A stretch of DNA of 64,000 nucleotides from Hyphomicrobiales bacterium (GCA_900469445.1 UBXM01000037.1:100188-164187), one strand, 5' to 3'; shown: positions 44,944-54,425, numbered from the stretch's first letter. Notes: generated by a model not told the origin, from the letters alone. Translations and numbers: made by a program.

Positions 44944-45858
44944 ATGCAGATCTCCTCCAGCGCCGTCCTGCGGCGCGCATCGGTCGCAGGTCCTGCAATC
45001 ATGCTGCTCGGCATGCTGATGTTTGCGCTCAACGACACGATGGGCAAGTGGCTGGTCGCCAGCTACGGGCTGGGTCAGGTCGTGCTTCTGCGCAGTCTTG
45101 CAGCGCTCGTCATTCTGGTGCCGATGGTCTGGATGGCGGGGCTGCCGGCGCTGACCAAGGCCGAGCGGCCGTGGATGCAGCTTGCCCGCGTGGTCTGCTC
45201 GACGGCGGAAGTGTTCTGCTTCTATTACGCCGTCATGTATCTGCCGCTCGCCGACGTGATGACCTATTGGCTGGCTGCGCCGATCTATGTCGCAGCGCTC
45301 TCGCCGCTGCTTCTGGGCGACAAGGTTGGCTGGCGGCGCTGGACGGCAATCGCCATCGGCTTTGTCGGCGTCATCATTACGCTCGAACCGTCCGCCGCCA
45401 TGTTCACCGCGCCTGCGGTGATCTCGATCATCGGCAGTGCGGCCTTTGCCTTCATGATGATTTCCGGGCGCTTTTTGCGTGGGACGCCGGATACGACGCT
45501 GGTGTTTTTTCAGGTGATGGGCGCGGGTCTGGCGGGTCTGGCGTTTGCGCCCTTCGACTGGGCTCCGATCCAGTCCGGTTTCGATCTCAGTCTTCTGGCT
45601 CTGCTCGGTATCGTCGCCATGGCGGCGCATATGCTGGTCAACCGGGCGCTGAAGATCTCGGATGCGGCAACGGTCGCGCCGCTCCAATACACGCTGCTGC
45701 TCTGGGCCGTCATCTTCGGCTGGATGTTCTTCGGTGACGTGCCGCGGCTGACCATGCTCATCGGGGCGGCTCTCATCGTCGCCTCCGGCCTGTTCATCTT
45801 CATCCGCGAACAGATGCTGAAAAAGCGGGATACCATCCTTCCCGCAGTGCCCGAATAA
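44944..45858 (+). CDS. DMT-superfamily transporter (two EamA domains)
   Basis: 304 residues with ten predicted membrane helices as two EamA repeats (about 10-145 and 155-285). GGAGATC before the ATG. Directly behind the dehydratase gene, so it may move the same acid or a by-product. The tail is basic (LKKRD). A strong terminator follows. Confidence 0.85.
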   Translation: MQISSSAVLRRASVAGPAIMLLGMLMFALNDTMGKWLVASYGLGQVVLLRSLAALVILVPMVWMAGLPALTKAERPWMQLARVVCSTAEVFCFYYAVMYLPLADVMTYWLAAPIYVAALSPLLLGDKVGWRRWTAIAIGFVGVIITLEPSAAMFTAPAVISIIGSAAFAFMMISGRFLRGTPDTTLVFFQVMGAGLAGLAFAPFDWAPIQSGFDLSLLALLGIVAMAAHMLVNRALKISDAATVAPLQYTLLLWAVIFGWMFFGDVPRLTMLIGAALIVASGLFIFIREQMLKKRDTILPAVPE

Positions 45859-45891
45859 AAAAGAAGCCCGCACCGGCGGGGTGCGGGCTTC
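45857..45891 (-). terminator. Terminator shared by convergent DMT and TRAP genes
   Basis: GAAGCCCGCACC (45863-45874), five-base loop, perfect complement (45880-45891). The A run at 45857-45862 reads as TTTTTT for minus-strand transcripts, so it is a full intrinsic terminator for the TRAP operon and a stem only for the plus strand. Confidence 0.9.
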
Positions 45892-45925
45892 ACTCACGAC
45901 AGTTGATCCGGGGAGTGTATCCGGA

Positions 45926-46933
45926 TCAGTTGCCGCGGATGGTCTTCAGCTCGGCGAGAATGCCGTCGACAACGTCGGCGCCGATCTGGGCCTTGTGCTT
46001 CTCATAAACGACCATGGACTTTTCGCGGATACGAGCCTGCTCTTCCGGCGAGAGCTGGTTCACTTCGAGGCCGGCTTCCTTGATCTTTTCCAGCGACTTC
46101 TTGTTGAGGTCGGCGATCACCTGACGCTCGACGTCACGGCCGACGACCGCGCAGTCACGCAGGGCCTGCTGTTCTTCCGGGGCGTAAGTGTTGAAGATCG
46201 CCTTGGAGAAGAGGAAGAGGAACGGCGTGTAGGCGTGGTTGGTCTCGGTCACGTATTTCTGCACTTCGAAGAATTTCGAGGTGTCGATCGTCACATAGGG
46301 GTTTTCCTGCGCGTCGATCGCCTTGGTTTCCAGCGCCGAGTAGATTTCGCCGAAGGCCATCGGGGTGGCGTTGGCGCCGAGGTTCTGGAACGTGTCGAGG
46401 AAGATGTTGTTCTGCATGACGCGAACCTTCATCCCCGAGAAGTCTTCCCACTTGGTGACCGGGCGCTGCGAGTTGGACAGGTTGCGGAAACCGTTTTCCC
46501 AGTAGGCAAGGTTGACGAGGCCGGCGGCATCGAGCTTCTCGTTCATCGAGTCGCCGAACTTGCCGTCGAGAACCTTGTAGGCTTCGTCGGCGCTCTGGAA
46601 CAGGAAGGGCAGATCGAACACGCCGAGTGCCGGAATGATGCCGACGAGCGGCGAGGACGAGGTGACGACGGCTTCCTGGACGCCGGAACGAAGCGCCTGG
46701 GTTGCCTGAAGGTCGCCGCCGAGTGCGCCGCCCCAGAAGGCAGTCAGCTTCAGCTTGCCGCCGGATTTCTCATCAAGGCATTCCTGCATGGCCTTGATGC
46801 CGTTACCGACCGGGTGATCGGCATTGATGCCGTTCGATACGCGGATATTGCGGCTGCTGAACTCTGCGAAGGCCGGAGCCGAGCCCGAGACGGCAATCGC
46901 CAGTGCGGTTGTTGCGAAAAGTAGTTTCTTCAT
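45926..46933 (-). CDS. TRAP transporter substrate-binding protein (DctP family)
   Basis: 335 residues with a signal peptide (MKKLLFATTALAIAV..., cleavage near APAFA|E, residue 23). The periplasmic domain carries the DctP core: NGINADHPVGNGIKAMQEC, the conserved arginine segment KVRVMQNNIFLDTFQNLGANATPMAFGEIYSALETKAIDAQENP. It delivers an organic acid to the DctQM permease encoded before it. GGGAGG upstream. Ligand probably a sugar acid, judging from the neighbouring dehydratase and FAH genes. Confidence 0.94.
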   Translation of the reverse strand: MKKLLFATTALAIAVSGSAPAFAEFSSRNIRVSNGINADHPVGNGIKAMQECLDEKSGGKLKLTAFWGGALGGDLQATQALRSGVQEAVVTSSSPLVGIIPALGVFDLPFLFQSADEAYKVLDGKFGDSMNEKLDAAGLVNLAYWENGFRNLSNSQRPVTKWEDFSGMKVRVMQNNIFLDTFQNLGANATPMAFGEIYSALETKAIDAQENPYVTIDTSKFFEVQKYVTETNHAYTPFLFLFSKAIFNTYAPEEQQALRDCAVVGRDVERQVIADLNKKSLEKIKEAGLEVNQLSPEEQARIREKSMVVYEKHKAQIGADVVDGILAELKTIRGN

Positions 46934-46983
46934 GGTGGTCCTCCCAGTTGGACGTTAAATTGAAGAGGTTGTTTGCCAGTCCG

Positions 46984-48261
46984 TCAATGCAACCATCGTG
47001 CGGGTACGATCACGAGATCGGGAAACAACACGAGCAGGAAAAGCACGATCGTCTGTGCGAGCAGGAACGGCCATACACCGGCCGTCACCTTGCCAAGCGG
47101 TATCCTCCCGACACCGCTGACAACGTTCAAGACAACACCGACCGGCGGCGTGATCAGGCCGATCGAGTTGTTGATGATGAAAAGCACGCCGAAATAGACC
47201 GGATCGATGCCCGCCTGCTTGATGATCGGCATCAGAACGGGCGTCAGGATCAGGATGGTCGGCGTCAGGTCGAGTGCGGTGCCGACGACAAGCACGAGGA
47301 TCATGATGACGAACATCAGGAGCGTCGGGCGGTCGATCAGCGGCTCGATATAGCTGGCGATTTCGGCCGGGATGTTTGCGGCCGTAATCAGCCATGCCGA
47401 TACGAGTGCGGCGCAGACGAGGAACATGATGACTGAGGTGGTCTTGGCTGCCTGCAGGATGACACGGGGCAGGTCGCTCGGCTTCAGTTCGCGGTAGATG
47501 AACATGCCGACGAACATGGCGTATGCGGCTGCGACGACGGCTGCTTCCGTCGGGGTCACGACGCCGGCCTTGATGCCGCCGAGGATGATGACCGGCATGC
47601 CGAGCGCCCAGAGCGCGCGGCCGGTTGCCCGCAGGCGTTCCTTGTAAGTGGTCTTCGGCAGTGCCTGGACATTGTCCTTGCGCACGACGATCAGCCAGGT
47701 GATGACCAGCGACAGGCCCATCAGGATGCCGGGAAAAATGCCGGCCATGAAAAGCTGGGTGATCGAGACGTTGGCGGCGACGCCGAAAACGATAAAGGCC
47801 ATGGACGGCGGGATGACCGGGGCGATGATGCCGCCGGCGGCAATCAGGCCGCCCGAGCGCGGGATGTTGTAGCCGGCCTTCGCCATCATCGGGATCAGGA
47901 TCGCGGCAAGCGCTGCCGTGTCGGCTGCTGCCGAACCGGAGATCGATGCCATGATCAGGGCTGCAACGATCGCCACGATGCCGAGGCCACCGCGGATATG
48001 GCCGACACAGGCGACGGCGAAATCGATGATGCGCTTCGACAGGCCACCGGAGTTCATCAGTTCGCCGGCAAGGATGAAGAAGGGAATGGCGAGCAGCGTA
48101 AAGGTATCAGCACCCGCGATCATTTGTTGAGCAATGATCTGGCTGTTGAACATGTCCATGTACCACATGAGCATGACGCCGCAGAACATCAGCGAGAAGG
48201 CAACCGGCACGCCGATCGCCATGGCTCCCAGAAGGGAGCCGACAAAGACGAAAAGTGTCAT
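46984..48261 (-). CDS. TRAP transporter large permease (DctM family)
   Basis: 425 residues, about twelve hydrophobic segments, DctM signature in GVPVAFSLMFCGVMLMWY and PPSMAFIVFGVAANVSITQLFMAGIFPG. Moves the substrate with sodium. Starts one base after the end of the DctQ gene, ends 50 bases before dctP. Confidence 0.95.
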   Translation of the reverse strand: MTLFVFVGSLLGAMAIGVPVAFSLMFCGVMLMWYMDMFNSQIIAQQMIAGADTFTLLAIPFFILAGELMNSGGLSKRIIDFAVACVGHIRGGLGIVAIVAALIMASISGSAAADTAALAAILIPMMAKAGYNIPRSGGLIAAGGIIAPVIPPSMAFIVFGVAANVSITQLFMAGIFPGILMGLSLVITWLIVVRKDNVQALPKTTYKERLRATGRALWALGMPVIILGGIKAGVVTPTEAAVVAAAYAMFVGMFIYRELKPSDLPRVILQAAKTTSVIMFLVCAALVSAWLITAANIPAEIASYIEPLIDRPTLLMFVIMILVLVVGTALDLTPTILILTPVLMPIIKQAGIDPVYFGVLFIINNSIGLITPPVGVVLNVVSGVGRIPLGKVTAGVWPFLLAQTIVLFLLVLFPDLVIVPARWLH

Positions 48262-48262
48262 A

Positions 48263-48796
48263 TCAGGTGCGCTCCGCCATCTGTTCGATCGTCAGGTTCT
48301 CGCCGGTAAAGGCGGCGATCTCGTCTTCGGTGACGCGACCGGTTACGAGGCGGAAGAGACGTTCCAGCGAAATCAGCACGCAGCCCGCGCCGGTGAAGAA
48401 GCCGATGCCATAGACCCAGCCCATGGAGAGGCCGGTGACCGGGGCAACCATGCTGGAATTGATCGGCAGCTGCACCCAGGTGCCCCAAAAGAAGATGGCG
48501 GAACAGCCGATGATGACGAGGTTGCTGAGGATCATGCAGAGGATGCGGCCCTTGCGGCCGAGCAAGGCCACCAGGGATTCCACGCCCAGATGGGAGTGTT
48601 CGCGGAATGCGACGACGGCGCCGATGAAGGTCAACCAGACGAAGAAATAGCGCGACATTTCGTCGGAGACGTTGAGGCCCGAATTGAAGCCGTAACGCAG
48701 CACGACATTGCCGAACACCATGATGGCCATGCCCGCGAGCAGCAGGATGAGCAGGATCTCAAGGAACCTGTAGAATAGGTCGATAATCTTTTGCAT
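48263..48796 (-). CDS. TRAP transporter small permease (DctQ family)
   Basis: 177 residues with four membrane helices (about 13-35, 50-70, 85-108, 125-150). GGAGGAGCAA before the ATG. Encoded 19 bases after the FAH gene. Forms the membrane complex with DctM. The short charged C-terminus follows the last helix. Confidence 0.93.
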   Translation of the reverse strand: MQKIIDLFYRFLEILLILLLAGMAIMVFGNVVLRYGFNSGLNVSDEMSRYFFVWLTFIGAVVAFREHSHLGVESLVALLGRKGRILCMILSNLVIIGCSAIFFWGTWVQLPINSSMVAPVTGLSMGWVYGIGFFTGAGCVLISLERLFRLVTGRVTEDEIAAFTGENLTIEQMAERT

Positions 48797-48815
48797 TTGC
48801 TCCTCCCTGATGCTC

Positions 48816-49976
48816 CTACAAAAGACCGCGCTGCGCGAGGTTTTTCATCAGTGCCATGATCCCGAATGTCCATTCCGGGCAGGTGTCGCTGTGCTCCACC
48901 TTGTTGACCAGCCGCCCGAGCTTCGGGCTTGATATTTCGACGATGTCGCCGATCTCGTGGGTGAAACCCAGACCCTTGCCGCGCCGGTCCTTGACCGGGG
49001 CGAACATGGTGCCGAGGAAGAACAGCGCGCCATCGGGATATTGATGATTGCGGTTCAGAAGCTGCGAAGCGAGGTTCTCCGGCGAACGGCTGATCGCCTT
49101 CATCGGGCTGACGCCAGTCATCTCGAAACCGTCCTCACCCTTCACGGACAGGCTGATCTCGGCGGCCTTGACGTCGTCGATGGTGAATTTTCCGTCGAAC
49201 AGGCGGATGAAGGGGCCGATCGAGCAGGAGGCGTTATTGTCCTTCGCCTTGCTCAGAAGCAGCGCCGAACGACCTTCGAAATCGCGCAGGTTGACGTCGT
49301 TGCCGAGCGTTGCGCCGATGATCTCGCCCTTCGAGGTGATGGCGAGCACGACTTCCGGCTCCGGGTTGTTCCAGTCGGACTTCGGGTGAATACCGACGAC
49401 AGAGCCGCAGCCGACGGACGACATGGGCTGGGCTTTGGTGAAGATTTCCGCGTCCGGGCCGATGCCGACTTCCAGATATTGCGACCAGAGGCCCATATCC
49501 TGCAGCAGTTTCTTGACTTCGGCGGCCTTTTCGGAGCCGGCAACGAGGCCCTTGAGATTGTCACCGAGAACCGGGGCCAGACGACCGCGGATTTCCTGCG
49601 CGCTCTGGGGATCGCCCTTGGCCTGTTCCTCGATCACCCGCTCCAGCATGCTGTCGGCGAAGGTGACGCCGGCTGCCTTGATCGCCTGAAGGTCGGCGGG
49701 TGCAAGAAGCTGACCTGCCTTGCCGCTCAGGAAATCGTCGAGGCTGCCGAGATCGGTAAAGGATGAGGTGGTGGACAGTTTTCCGACGAGACCGTCAATC
49801 TCCAGCAGCGCGGACAGGGTCGGCGCCAGAGACGAAAGATCGAGAAGATGTCCATTCGAGAAAAGCACCGGGCAGGGGCCGGCGGCTGCGTTCGACCATA
49901 CACGTCCGACCAGAAGCGCGTTTGGCGCATCCACCGGCAAGACGATATCCGACGACAGGGCATGCAGATATGCCAA
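48816..49976 (-). CDS. Fumarylacetoacetate-hydrolase-family enzyme, long form
   Basis: 386 residues with a TTG start at 49976 (GGGAGGATTTTC upstream). The FAH fold lies in the C-terminal two-thirds; metal ligands are in PEPEVVLAI (Glu pair), and the IGATLGNDVNLRDFEG stretch follows. Long FAH members of this length in sugar-acid operons act as 2-keto-3-deoxy-pentonate/hexonate dehydratases or hydrolases. Together with the enolase-superfamily dehydratase this would give a non-phosphorylated route (inference). First gene of the FAH-dctQMP operon. Confidence 0.82.
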   Translation of the reverse strand: MAYLHALSSDIVLPVDAPNALLVGRVWSNAAAGPCPVLFSNGHLLDLSSLAPTLSALLEIDGLVGKLSTTSSFTDLGSLDDFLSGKAGQLLAPADLQAIKAAGVTFADSMLERVIEEQAKGDPQSAQEIRGRLAPVLGDNLKGLVAGSEKAAEVKKLLQDMGLWSQYLEVGIGPDAEIFTKAQPMSSVGCGSVVGIHPKSDWNNPEPEVVLAITSKGEIIGATLGNDVNLRDFEGRSALLLSKAKDNNASCSIGPFIRLFDGKFTIDDVKAAEISLSVKGEDGFEMTGVSPMKAISRSPENLASQLLNRNHQYPDGALFFLGTMFAPVKDRRGKGLGFTHEIGDIVEISSPKLGRLVNKVEHSDTCPEWTFGIMALMKNLAQRGLL

Positions 49977-50018
49977 GAAAATCCTCCCATGTTCAGAGAA
50001 AGGCCTCCACCTTTCCCG

Positions 50019-50042
50019 ACGTTGTCAGATGTCCGACAACGT
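50019..50042. promoter_or_regulatory. Likely GntR operator upstream of FAH-TRAP operon
   Basis: Inverted repeat ACGTTGTC-N8-GACAACGT. Its half-site GTTGTCRGA is repeated in both orientations and recurs in the second repeat at 52427-52445. It lies 43 bases before the TTG start of the FAH gene and 82 bases after the GntR gene, fitting repression by that protein. Confidence 0.6.
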
Positions 50043-50123
50043 TACAGCCGTTTTAATATGACTTTTGCGGTTTGTCTATAACTGCGCAGGGCGTTGCGGG
50101 TGGAAAACCGGCTCGTCCCATGC

Positions 50124-50837
50124 TCAGCTCATCTCCAGTTCAAGGCTCAGGCGCTGGGCTGCGCCGTTCAGATGACGCTTCATCGCCGTCTTTGCCGCTA
50201 TCGGCTCGCCGGTTGCGATCGCGTCCCTGATGGCGACGTGCTCGGCGATCGTCACTTCCACGATTTCCTCCAAAATCGCAGCCGCCCGGGCGGCGTTTAT
50301 CGCGACATGCGTCCGTTCGGTGATGAAGCCGACGAATTGCTGGAAATATTCGTTGTGGGTGGCGGCGGCGACGGCACGATGGAAGGCGAGGTCAGCGACG
50401 ACGCCCTGCTCCCCCCATTTTTCCGCCCCGGTCATCTGCGCCAGGATCTCGTCGAGTTTTACCAGGTCCTCCGTCGTGTGGTGGAGGGCGGCAAGTCCGG
50501 CGGCTTCCGTTTCCAGCGCAAAACGCACCTGGAACAGGTCGCGGAAGGCTTCCTTGTCTTCCGGCGGTCCCGCCTCGATGCGCAGCGACTGGCGCTGCGC
50601 CAGTTCGGTGGCAAAGGCGCCGACGCCCTGGCGGGTTTCCACCAGTCCTTCGTTACGCAGGTGAGCGATCGCCTCGCGCACGACCGAGCGGCTGACGCCG
50701 AAAGTCTGGGCCAGAATATGCTCTGTCGGCAGTTTCTGGCCGGGAGCGATGCTGCCATCGGCGATTTCGCGGCCGATCTCGGCGGCGATGCGGGTCGGCA
50801 GATGCTCGCTTCGTCTGATCTGAGTGAAATCGGCCAT
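50124..50837 (-). CDS. GntR-family regulator, FadR/FCD subfamily
   Basis: 237 residues: winged HTH (about 10-75, LPTEHILAQTFGVSRSVVREAIAHLRNEGLVETRQGVGAF) and an all-helical FCD ligand domain (about 95-225) with the metal/ligand histidines in DLAFHRAV, and in AEHVAIRDAI and MKRHLNGA. Usually a repressor released by an organic acid. Encoded 24 bases after the FAD-linked dehydrogenase gene and upstream of the FAH-TRAP operon. Confidence 0.92.
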   Translation of the reverse strand: MADFTQIRRSEHLPTRIAAEIGREIADGSIAPGQKLPTEHILAQTFGVSRSVVREAIAHLRNEGLVETRQGVGAFATELAQRQSLRIEAGPPEDKEAFRDLFQVRFALETEAAGLAALHHTTEDLVKLDEILAQMTGAEKWGEQGVVADLAFHRAVAAATHNEYFQQFVGFITERTHVAINAARAAAILEEIVEVTIAEHVAIRDAIATGEPIAAKTAMKRHLNGAAQRLSLELEMS

Positions 50838-50861
50838 GGCGGATATTGCTCCTTGTGATGG

Positions 50862-52307
50862 CTAGCGAATATCCGCGCCGAGATCGATTTGGCAATGGGG
50901 GTTCAAGAGCAGGTCCGGATCGAGGGCCTTCTTGATGGCGACCAGCAGGCCGCGTTTGGTGTCCGACAGCCGCTCCTCGAAATCCTCGCGCTTCAGGCGG
51001 CCGATGCCGTGTTCGGCGCTGATGCTGCCGTTGTATTTGTCGACGACAACATTGACGACTTTCTTGGCCTTGTAGATCCGTTCGTGACGCTCTTCGATGG
51101 TCGCGCCATTCGGTGGCAGGACGTTGAGATGCACGTTGCCGTCGCCGACATGGCCGTAGGAAACGCTGATGCAGTCGGGCAGGGCCTCGCTGACGGCAGC
51201 CTCGGCGTCGACGACGAAAGCGGCAAGCTGAGACAGCGATACCGAAATGTCGGTGCGCATATGGGCGCCGCGCTTGGCCTGTCCTTCGTTCATGCCTTCG
51301 CGAATGAGCCAGAGATTGCGGGCCTGCGCCTGTGATGTCGCGATCGTGCCGTCTACCACCAGCTCGTCCGCCATCACGCCTTCGAGGAAGCGGTGCATCA
51401 GGTCATCGATATCGACGAGGCCCGAGCCGGAAATCTCCATCAGAACGTAGGCGGGATAATCGCCCGATAGCGGGATCTGCAGGTCGGGCATGGCTTCGCG
51501 CGCCAGGGTGAAGGCGAGTGGCGGCATGAATTCGAAGGCCGACATCAGATCGCAACAATCGCGGCGGGCGCGGCGATAAAGGGTGATCGCGTCGTCCAGC
51601 GAGTTCAGCGCCAGAAGGGCGGTTGCGACATTATCGGGATAGGGTGTGAGCTTGACCGAAACGGCGGTGATGATGCCGAGCGTGCCTTCGGCGCCGATGA
51701 AAAGCTGCTTCAGGTCCAGCCCGCGATTGTCCTTGCGCAGGGTCGACAGGCCGTCGAAAACGCTGCCATCGGGAAGCACGACTTCGAGGCCGAGAACCAG
51801 TTCACGGGTCATGCCATAGCGCAGAACGTTGATGCCGCCGGCATTGGTGGAGACGTTGCCGCCGATGCGGCAGCTGCCCTGAGCGCCAAGCGCCAATGGG
51901 AAGAACATGCCCTTTTCGGCAATGGCATCCTTGAGTTCGGCAAGCACGCATCCGGCATCGACCACGGCGGAGAAGTCGTCGCTGTCGATATTGCGGATCC
52001 TGTTCATCCGTTCGAGCGAAAGCACGACCTGGCGTTCCGGATCATCCGGTATGCCGCCGAGCACGAGGCCGGTATTGCCGCCCTGTGGCACGATTTTCAG
52101 ACCGAGGTCGCGGCAGGCCTTGACAGCAGCCTGCACGTCTTCAGTCGAGCGCGGACGGATGACGGCAATCGCGCCGCTTGTCACGTCACCATGCCAGTCG
52201 CGGCAATATTGCAGCATGTCTTCGGAGTTGGTGAGGACAAGATCTTCGCCCAGAACTGCGCACAGAGAAAGGCGCTGCTCGGCGATCGAGCCCGAAAGGT
52301 CCGTCAT
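50862..52307 (-). CDS. FAD-linked 2-hydroxyacid dehydrogenase (GlcD/D2HGDH type)
   Basis: 481 residues. FAD_binding_4 domain (about 45-190; PQGGNTGLVLGG flavin loop) and FAD-oxidase C domain (about 220-470; VSYGHVGDGNVHLNV metal His pair, NGSISAEHGIGRLKRE). Such enzymes oxidise D-2-hydroxyglutarate, D-lactate or glycolate. In this island it may oxidise a hydroxy-acid intermediate. Divergent from denD with the operator-like repeat between. Confidence 0.9.
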   Translation of the reverse strand: MTDLSGSIAEQRLSLCAVLGEDLVLTNSEDMLQYCRDWHGDVTSGAIAVIRPRSTEDVQAAVKACRDLGLKIVPQGGNTGLVLGGIPDDPERQVVLSLERMNRIRNIDSDDFSAVVDAGCVLAELKDAIAEKGMFFPLALGAQGSCRIGGNVSTNAGGINVLRYGMTRELVLGLEVVLPDGSVFDGLSTLRKDNRGLDLKQLFIGAEGTLGIITAVSVKLTPYPDNVATALLALNSLDDAITLYRRARRDCCDLMSAFEFMPPLAFTLAREAMPDLQIPLSGDYPAYVLMEISGSGLVDIDDLMHRFLEGVMADELVVDGTIATSQAQARNLWLIREGMNEGQAKRGAHMRTDISVSLSQLAAFVVDAEAAVSEALPDCISVSYGHVGDGNVHLNVLPPNGATIEERHERIYKAKKVVNVVVDKYNGSISAEHGIGRLKREDFEERLSDTKRGLLVAIKKALDPDLLLNPHCQIDLGADIR

Positions 52308-52426
52308 GGTGTTTCTCCTCCCCAGGAGTGCCCGGATTTTCTCCGGCAGTCCAAAGCCTCACGTCAGTTTTCGCCGGTGGCTTTTTTGCCTGATGACGAA
52401 CTCTTCTATTTCCAAACAGAGCATAC

Positions 52427-52445
52427 AAGGTTATCAGACAACCTT
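52427..52445. promoter_or_regulatory. Likely GntR operator between the FAD-linked gene and denD
   Basis: AAGGTTATCAGACAACCTT, six-base arms AAGGTT/AACCTT; the core GTTATC-A-GACAAC differs by one base from a perfect GTTGTC-N-GACAAC. 46 bases before denD and 120 bases before the divergent dehydrogenase start. Confidence 0.6.
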
Positions 52446-52490
52446 ACAAGAGGAAATTCGTGGGGCATCCACGGGTGTATGGGAGGAAAC

Positions 52491-53474
52491 ATGCATATTC
52501 TTGTTATCGGTGCTGCCGGCATGGTCGGTCGCAAGCTCACCCAGCGTATCGTTTCCGAAGGGGCGCTGCACGGCAAGCCCGTCGACGCGTTGACATTGGT
52601 CGATGTCATCGAGCCGGAAGCGCCTGCCGGTTTTGGCGGCAAGGTCGTGACGCTGGCATCGGATTTCAGCCTGCCGGGCGAAGCGGAAAAGCTCATCGCC
52701 ACGCGGCCTGACGTGATCTTTCATCTGGCGGCGATCGTTTCGGGCGAAGCCGAACTCGATTTCGACAAGGGATATCGCATCAATCTCGATGGCACGCGTT
52801 ATCTGTTCGATGCGATCCGGTTGGCCAATCAGGCTGACGGTTATTTCCCGCGCGTCGTGTTCACCTCGTCGATCGCGGTTGTCGGTGCGCCGCTGCCCTA
52901 TCCGATCCCGGACGAATTCCATCTGACGCCGCTTACCAGCTATGGCACGCAGAAGGCGATGAGCGAGCTGCTGTTGGCCGATTACAGCCGCCGCGGTTTC
53001 TTCGATGGTATCGGCATCCGCCTGCCGACCGTGTGCATTCGCCCCGGCAAACCGAACAAGGCAGCCTCCGGTTTCTTCTCCGGCATCCTGCGCGAGCCGC
53101 TTGTCGGACAGGAGGCGATCCTGCCGGTTTCCGACGATGTGCGTCACTGGCATACGTCGCCGCGCTCCGCCGTTGGTTTCCTCATCCATGGCGCGGGTCT
53201 CGATCTTGCCAAGCTCGGCTGGCGCCGCAGCCTGTCCATGCCGGGTGTCAGCGCTACGGTCGGCGAGCAGATCGAGGCGCTGCGCCGGGTGGCCGGCGAG
53301 AACGCCGTGAAGCTGATCCGCCGCCAGCCGGACGAGATGATCATGAAGATGGTCGCCGGATGGGCGCCGGGTTTCGAGGCCAAGCGTGCAAGCGAACTCG
53401 GCTTTACCTCGGAGAAGAATTTCGACGAGATCATCCAGGTTCACATCGAGGATGAGCTGGGAGGCAAGTTGTGA
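52491..53474 (+). CDS. denD: D-erythronate dehydrogenase-like SDR
   Basis: 327-residue extended short-chain dehydrogenase of the DenD group. NAD motif GAAGMVGRK at residues 7-15, catalytic YGTQKAMSE (Tyr and Lys), FTSSIAVVG, and IRLPTVCIRPGKPNKAASGF, typical of DenD. DenD oxidises D-erythronate (or related aldonates) at C3. The start ATG 52491 has GGGAGG upstream; the frame is open much further back. Overlaps the next gene. No otnK/otnC-type kinase or decarboxylase was found, so the true substrate may be another acid. Confidence 0.85.
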   Translation: MHILVIGAAGMVGRKLTQRIVSEGALHGKPVDALTLVDVIEPEAPAGFGGKVVTLASDFSLPGEAEKLIATRPDVIFHLAAIVSGEAELDFDKGYRINLDGTRYLFDAIRLANQADGYFPRVVFTSSIAVVGAPLPYPIPDEFHLTPLTSYGTQKAMSELLLADYSRRGFFDGIGIRLPTVCIRPGKPNKAASGFFSGILREPLVGQEAILPVSDDVRHWHTSPRSAVGFLIHGAGLDLAKLGWRRSLSMPGVSATVGEQIEALRRVAGENAVKLIRRQPDEMIMKMVAGWAPGFEAKRASELGFTSEKNFDEIIQVHIEDELGGKL

Positions 53475-54361
53475 CCGGCGCAACCGAACGCAAGAAAATC
53501 GCCTTTCTCGGGCTTGGCCTGATGGGTTTTCCCATGTCGCGTCGACTTGCCCGCGCCGGTTATTCGCTGACGGTATGGAACCGCGATGCGGCGAAAGCCA
53601 AGCCGCTTGAAGCCGAGGAGGCCGTGGTTGCTGCATCGGCTACCGATGCGGTGCGTGATGCCGATATCGTCTTCACCATGATGACCAATGGCGATGTCGT
53701 CGGCACGGTCCTGTTCGATAACGGCGTGGCGGATGCGATGAAGAAGGGCGCCGTTCTGATCGACACCAGTTCGGTCGCGCCGTCGATCGCCCGCGAGCAT
53801 TCGGCCAGGCTTGCCGACATGGGCATCCGGCATCTCGATGCCCCTGTCTCCGGGGGTGTCGTCGGAGCTGACGCCGGGACTTTGGCGATCATGGCCGGCG
53901 GCGATGCCGATGTGGTTGCAGGTCTTGCCGATGTGTTTGCTGTTCTCGGCCGTGTCACCCATGTGGGGCCGAGCGGGGCGGGGCAGGTCTGCAAGCTCGC
54001 CAACCAGCAGATCGTTGCTGTGACGATCGGGGCGGTCGCCGAGGCGATGATCCTCGTCGAGGCCGGAGGTGCGTCGCGCGAGGCTTTCCGCAACGCGATC
54101 CGCGGCGGGTTTGCCGAAAGCCGAATTCTGGAGCTGCACGGTGCGCGCATGGTGGAGCGGAATTTCGAACCCGGCGGCTCGTCGAACAACCAGCTCAAGG
54201 ACCTGAAGACGGTCATGGCGCTTGCCAAGGAGCTTTCTCTACAGTTGCCGTTGACGCAGACGGTGACCGGCGAATTCTCCGATTTCGTTTTCGAAGGTGG
54301 CGGAGAAAAAGATCATAGCGGCCTTCTTCTTCATTTCGAGAACATCAACCGCAAGTCCTGA
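53471..54361 (+). CDS. Beta-hydroxyacid dehydrogenase (LtnD/GarR/3-HIBADH group)
   Basis: 296 residues, GTG start overlapping denD (GTGA). N-terminal Rossmann motif AFLGLGLMGFPMSRRL, the substrate segment DAPVSGGVVGADAGTLAIMAGG, catalytic Lys in GQVCKLANQQIV. Family members reduce tartronate semialdehyde or oxidise L-threonate or 3-hydroxyisobutyrate. Coupled to denD, so an aldonate or tartronate role is favoured. Confidence 0.88.
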   Translation: MTGATERKKIAFLGLGLMGFPMSRRLARAGYSLTVWNRDAAKAKPLEAEEAVVAASATDAVRDADIVFTMMTNGDVVGTVLFDNGVADAMKKGAVLIDTSSVAPSIAREHSARLADMGIRHLDAPVSGGVVGADAGTLAIMAGGDADVVAGLADVFAVLGRVTHVGPSGAGQVCKLANQQIVAVTIGAVAEAMILVEAGGASREAFRNAIRGGFAESRILELHGARMVERNFEPGGSSNNQLKDLKTVMALAKELSLQLPLTQTVTGEFSDFVFEGGGEKDHSGLLLHFENINRKS

Positions 54362-54377
54362 TGAGGGGATGAATTCG

Positions 54378-54425
54378 ATTTTACCAAGGACGGCGGGCTG
54401 GCTGCCGTCCTTCGAAAGGTAAAAT
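54378..54425 (+). terminator. Long terminator hairpin
   Basis: AAGGACGGC (54386-54394) pairs with GCCGTCCTT (54404-54412); the outer ATTTTACC (54378-54385) also pairs with GGTAAAAT (54418-54425) around a small bulge. Confidence 0.75.
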
